NCBI RefSeq assembly: GCF_000002425.4 | Contig: NC_037275.1 | Span: forward strand, 2,975,734 to 3,039,733 | Origin: Physcomitrium patens | Lineage: Eukaryota; Streptophyta; Bryopsida; Funariales; Funariaceae | Direction: 5' to 3' | DNA: 64,000 nt | In this document: positions 60,700 through 64,000 of the stretch, piece after piece | Position numbering within the stretch: the first letter of the stretch is position 1 | Layout: each line of letters opens with the position of its first letter | Notes under the pieces: model-generated | The model's database searches: none | Told to the model about the DNA's origin: nothing | Seen by the model: the letters and a program-made list of their open reading frames with translations, nothing else | Program-made: the position numbers and the translations under genes

Positions 60700-61140
60700 A
60701 TAACAAGGATCAAGTCCGTGATTCAATAACCAATGAAACCCTAAGCAGATTGGGCACTCTAGACATCTTGTGCGCGGTGTGAACACGTTAAATGATAAGT
60801 TCATCGTGACGTAGCCCTTTTCAGACAGTGCAAAAGCATGTAACCCCGTATCGACACTGAGAAGGTCCAGCGCTGGAATCACACATTCAGTCATCCATTC
60901 ATTCATACAGACCAGACCAGACATGGCTGGTCTGTAGAAACCAAATAAATCACCCCCCTCCCCCACCTCCCCCGAAGCCAGCCAGCCACGTGGAGAGGTT
61001 CGCAAGAAGTTCCTCGTGGTTCGCGACGTTCCCAGGATGGACCGTTAGTGGGAGAGCCGTTGGGAGACCGAAGAAGAAGAAGGAAAGAAAGACTAAGACG
61101 GGACCAACCGGGCCCTGCTTGCACTCCCTGCTCGGTGTAA
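60700..61140 (+). promoter_or_regulatory. Upstream region of the TPX2-type gene
   Basis: GC-normal DNA with C-rich blocks (CACCCCCCTCCCCCACCTCC near 60949-60970), ahead of the CT-rich leader. A promoter is expected here, but no clear TATA box can be assigned. Overlapping frames on the two strands look like composition artefacts. Confidence 0.35.
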
Positions 61141-61519
61141 AAGCCCCATTGCTCCTTCACCTCTATGTTCCACGTCTCTGTTTGAATTCTCTCCCAAACT
61201 CTCTCTCCCTTCCTCTCCCCCTCTTCACTCCTGTCTGTCTCCGGTGCCCCTTCTATTTTCATCTCCGCCTCACCTCTTTATTTCTTCCTCGCATTCTCCT
61301 CCTCATTATGCACGGAACTGTCTCTCTAGGTTCTCCTTCCTCCGAGTCTCTGACATTGGCGTGAATCTTCATCGCGCTTCTTCTCCTTCTGTATGCTGCT
61401 GTGTGTCGAGCTCTCCTGTGTTGTTTGGAATTGGAGGGAGTTGGTGGTATTGTGTGAGGCTTGGTTTAGGTATTCTCTCACCAGGTCAATGTAGGTTTCC
61501 AGTGGTGTGTTGTACTCAG
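61141..61519 (+). other. Probable 5' UTR exon of the TPX2-type gene
   Basis: A strongly CT-rich stretch (TCCCAAACTCTCTCTCCCTT and similar, 61190-61350), typical of plant leaders, ends at a strong donor, TACTCAG|GTAAGTTG, at 61519/61520. The start of transcription is not visible. Confidence 0.45.
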
Positions 61520-62420
61520 GTAAGTTGATAGCGGTTCGCCCTCCCTACTTTTTAGTCTCCTTCTCCTTCTACTCTACCTCCTCTATTCGTTTTACGTCGA
61601 ACTATCAATCACCAGATTTTTCAACACGTTCAATTACCTGCTGCAAGGCTGATTTGGTCCGGACCGCACAGTCCGAGTCCTGCCTGTCACGTGCTCAGTC
61701 AATGCTGTTAGTGGGGAAGCTGAACCACTGCCTGGTTACCACGGTTTCTGCGCCGTTCTCTCCTCCACCGTCTTTCTGAGAATTCCGTCCTGAACGCGAT
61801 ATCATTCTCGTACTTTTGAGCTGCAGTTATTGATCTGCTCAATTTTCGAGCGCGCCAATCTGTCTAACCTTCAATTCTAAGGTATGCCTTCTATCCTTTA
61901 TATAAAGACGCAACGTGAAATTGCGCACATTATTGCAGAGATCTTCTGTTTAAGTTTAACCGGTGATATGAATTCGCACCCCTTGTGTTCGGACTCGCAG
62001 TTCGAACTAAAGTAATTGTTATCTGTAGGGTCTAAATCCACTATTTTGATTCGCCAGAAGTTCGTAATTTCAGGCGTGAGTATCGGGCGTCCAGGTGGCT
62101 ATTCCAAAGCGCTCAGATTAGAGAAGAGACTGCTAACAATCGACTGGTGTTTCCAGATCATGGTGCAAATAGCGAATTGTAGTAACAAAAGGTTCTGCTG
62201 ATGTAGTACTTCTCATGTTCTGTGCGGCTGATCTGTCTCATCGGTTTCATAATCAGCCAATGCACTGAGGGTAGAAATGGCCCCGGGTAATCTAGCAACC
62301 TATATCGAGCGTTTCAAAAACTATGTTGAAACCTATGTTGGTGCGAAAAAACGTATATAAGAACACGTGATGTTCGCAAACAATGTAGACTATTTGAAGG
62401 ATGCTCACTGGCTGGATCAG
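61520..62420 (+). other. Probable 5' UTR intron of the TPX2-type gene
   Basis: From the GTAAGT donor at 61520 to an acceptor CTGGATCAG ending at 62420, eight bases before the ATG at 62429. No coding frame is supported inside it. Further splitting by small exons cannot be excluded. Confidence 0.4.
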
Positions 62421-62428
62421 GTCACAGG

Positions 62429-64000
62429 ATGGAGGGAGAGGTCGAATCCGTTGCGGTTTACTCTATCATCGAACCAAGATATGAGTACTGCGCTCCGAAG
62501 TACTATGACTTTTCTTATGAAGAAACTGAAGAAGATATTGTCTTAGCCGAGAGCTGGTTCAACAATGCCATTCCTTACGAAGCTTCACGTACTACCCTCA
62601 CCCGTTGGACTTTGCTTTAGTGTACGAATATTTCTGTGTATTCTATGACTTGTAAGATAACTTCTCCGAGGAGTTGTAGACATGGCTCAAGGGCCCGTTT
62701 GAGACGGGCACATTCTCTTTAGAGTTCTTGAACCAGAATGTGCGAATTAATACATCACTTATTTCATGAAAATTCGCCTCTGTGACGGTTTTATAACATT
62801 GGAATAATACGTTTTCACATGTCCATTCAGCGCATGCTTCGAAAACAAAATCAGTCGCCGAGCTGATTACTGCGGCGGAAAATTCTGGTCAGAATAGCGA
62901 CAATGGAGCCCAACAGGTATAGGGTACCGCAAACTTCTACTCCCTTAATACGTCCCTATTTTTAACGGACTCCAGTCTCTGATTAGCCTCGTGAGGAATG
63001 GGATCCTGGCAGACATTCGGTTAGGTAGATTTACATATCAGCTCTTGACGCTTCTGTGCAGGGAGCTCAACTGTACCACTTAATAGTAGTGACAAAAATT
63101 GATTGGTATGATGTGCAGATATTGGCTCACGTGTCACCTTCGCCGAAGCAGGCAATTAAGCAGGGCGATACGAACACTGAGCACCAGTCTTCCGACCTAG
63201 AAGAGGCACTGGTAGATCTAAACGTTGCACGTAAGATAATCTTACTAGCCTGTTTGATGAATGCATTGCGGTGAAAATAATCTTTTTCCGGCTATATACC
63301 TTGCTGTCGAGCAAAACTAAACCTATTTATATGCCTAGTCAGTAACCTACTTCCCCTTCTTTCCCCGACGATCTGACGTCCAGGACCCTTGTACGCCCTG
63401 AATTCGACCACTACAGCAATGCTAGTGGGAATTGTGGTGCAAATTCTTGGCTGTATCCAGAGGTTGTGTATATCACCATTGACATATCCCATATTTATGT
63501 TTCAGGTGAAGTCGATGTCGTGGCCGATCCTTGCACTCCAGCTCGTCAGCATGTATCTCATGGATTCAGTGTTGCTGTGAGCCCTATTCAGGCATTAGTC
63601 ACCTCTCCCCTACCTGCCAAGCGACTGTACTCTGAGGCTTGGTCTGCGAGTGCAACTACCCAGACACAGAAGCCCAGAACAACTCCGAAAAGATCCTCAG
63701 CTGTCAGGTAGGGATCTATAAGATCTATGTTTCGTGTAAACCCAATTAGAACTACTCCGAAAAGATCCTCAGCTGTCAGGTAGGGATCTATAAGATCTAT
63801 GTTTCGTGTAAACCCAATTAACCATCGTGATTACCCGTGACCATGTCTGTGTGACCTGTTGTGCTAAGAGATTATTAACGTTTGCTTGTGCGTATATCAA
63901 CACATACACTTACATGCACGCTGCCTCAGATTGATACATGATATACAGCCCGTCACTAAAGAAGTTTTCTGCAGGCGATCCTACAACTCTAAAAGAAATA
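62429..64000 (+). CDS. TPX2: TPX2-type spindle assembly factor, 5' exons (gene continues past window)
   Basis: TPX2 binds microtubules and activates and targets Aurora kinase for spindle assembly. Coding exons fit in phase: 62429-62588, 62831-62916, 63062-63230 (or starting at 63119, in frame), 63506-63707, and 63975 onward. The N-terminus carries the Aurora-binding signature: RYEYCAPKYYDFS (residues 17-29), then EEDIVLAESWFNNAIPYEAS with Trp43-Phe44. In human TPX2 the matching elements are YSYDAPSDFINFS and SWFEE. Next come TKSVAELITAAENSG, SPSPKQAIKQGDTNTEHQSS, VDVVADPCTPARQHVSHGFS and a basic KPRTTPKRSSAVRRSYNSKR stretch, as expected of the disordered basic linker. The microtubule-binding C-terminal part lies outside the window. 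The exon 4 donor sits in a 72-bp tandem duplication. It could be a TPX2-like paralogue rather than TPX2 itself. Confidence 0.8.
63676..63819 (+). repeat. 72-bp tandem duplication across a splice donor
   Basis: Two copies, 63676-63747 and 63748-63819, differ at a single base (AGAACAACT against AGAACTACT). Each holds the last 32 bases of the exon 4 sequence, the donor GTCAG|GTAGGG and 40 bases of intron. Donors thus lie at 63708 and 63780. Using the second donor would read into TAG at 63709-63711. Confidence 0.95.

Noticed and set aside
60903-61528. Overlapping frames on both strands before the TPX2-type gene
   Set aside because: They are in a CT-rich leader and promoter zone, both strands are open, and no family resemblance is seen.
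61520-62420. Coding exons between the TPX2 leader and the ATG
   Set aside because: The frames there are short, lack matching splice phases and do not resemble TPX2. An intron in the 5' UTR fits better.

Overview
The window is nuclear plant DNA, most likely from a bryophyte (moss-like) or another non-seed land plant. The host genes are plant types with plant GT-AG introns. The uL14 protein ends in AANAIV and the syntaxin is a SYP13-type plasma-membrane Qa-SNARE. I cannot name the species. The genome is sharply divided: extremely AT-rich, transposon-packed DNA surrounds a few GC-normal islands that hold all the host genes.

Layout. 1-5.0 kb: AT-rich DNA with two copies of a non-coding, LTR-like repeat (family A) that carries degenerate telomere-like arrays. 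5.37-6.42 kb: a GC-normal island with a broken mTERF-family organelle gene. 7.85-10.6 kb: a decayed Helitron on the minus strand. 11.4-28.0 kb: one minus-strand Ty3/gypsy element split by four later insertions, namely a family A repeat, a Tc1-like DNA transposon, a family B repeat and a plus-strand Ty1/copia element. 28.5-33.7 kb: a second copia element on the minus strand. 33.7-37.3 kb: AT-rich DNA with little to recognise. 37.3-45.1 kb: the main gene island, with a SYP13-type syntaxin (39953-41942, two exons) and ribosomal protein uL14/RPL23 (43153-44424, four exons), plus one doubtful minus-strand exon. 45.1-60.7 kb: AT-rich DNA with family B repeats, gypsy fragments and a gypsy/copia mosaic. 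60.9-64.0 kb: the 5' end of a TPX2-type spindle assembly factor gene, running off the right edge.

The intact host genes have unrelated housekeeping roles (membrane fusion, translation, mitotic spindle) and do not form a functional cluster. Each has its own promoter region. The mobile elements show a readable order: the gypsy elements are oldest here, and copia, Tc1-like and family A/B elements landed in them. All the retroelements look broken. I found no tRNA, rRNA or CRISPR array.

The points most worth following up are the family A/B repeats (three insertions with matching 4-bp target duplications of ACAT/ACAA type), a 72-bp tandem duplication that doubles a splice donor in the TPX2-type gene, the Gly-to-Cys change at residue 93 of uL14, and the order of events in the 16.6-kb nest.
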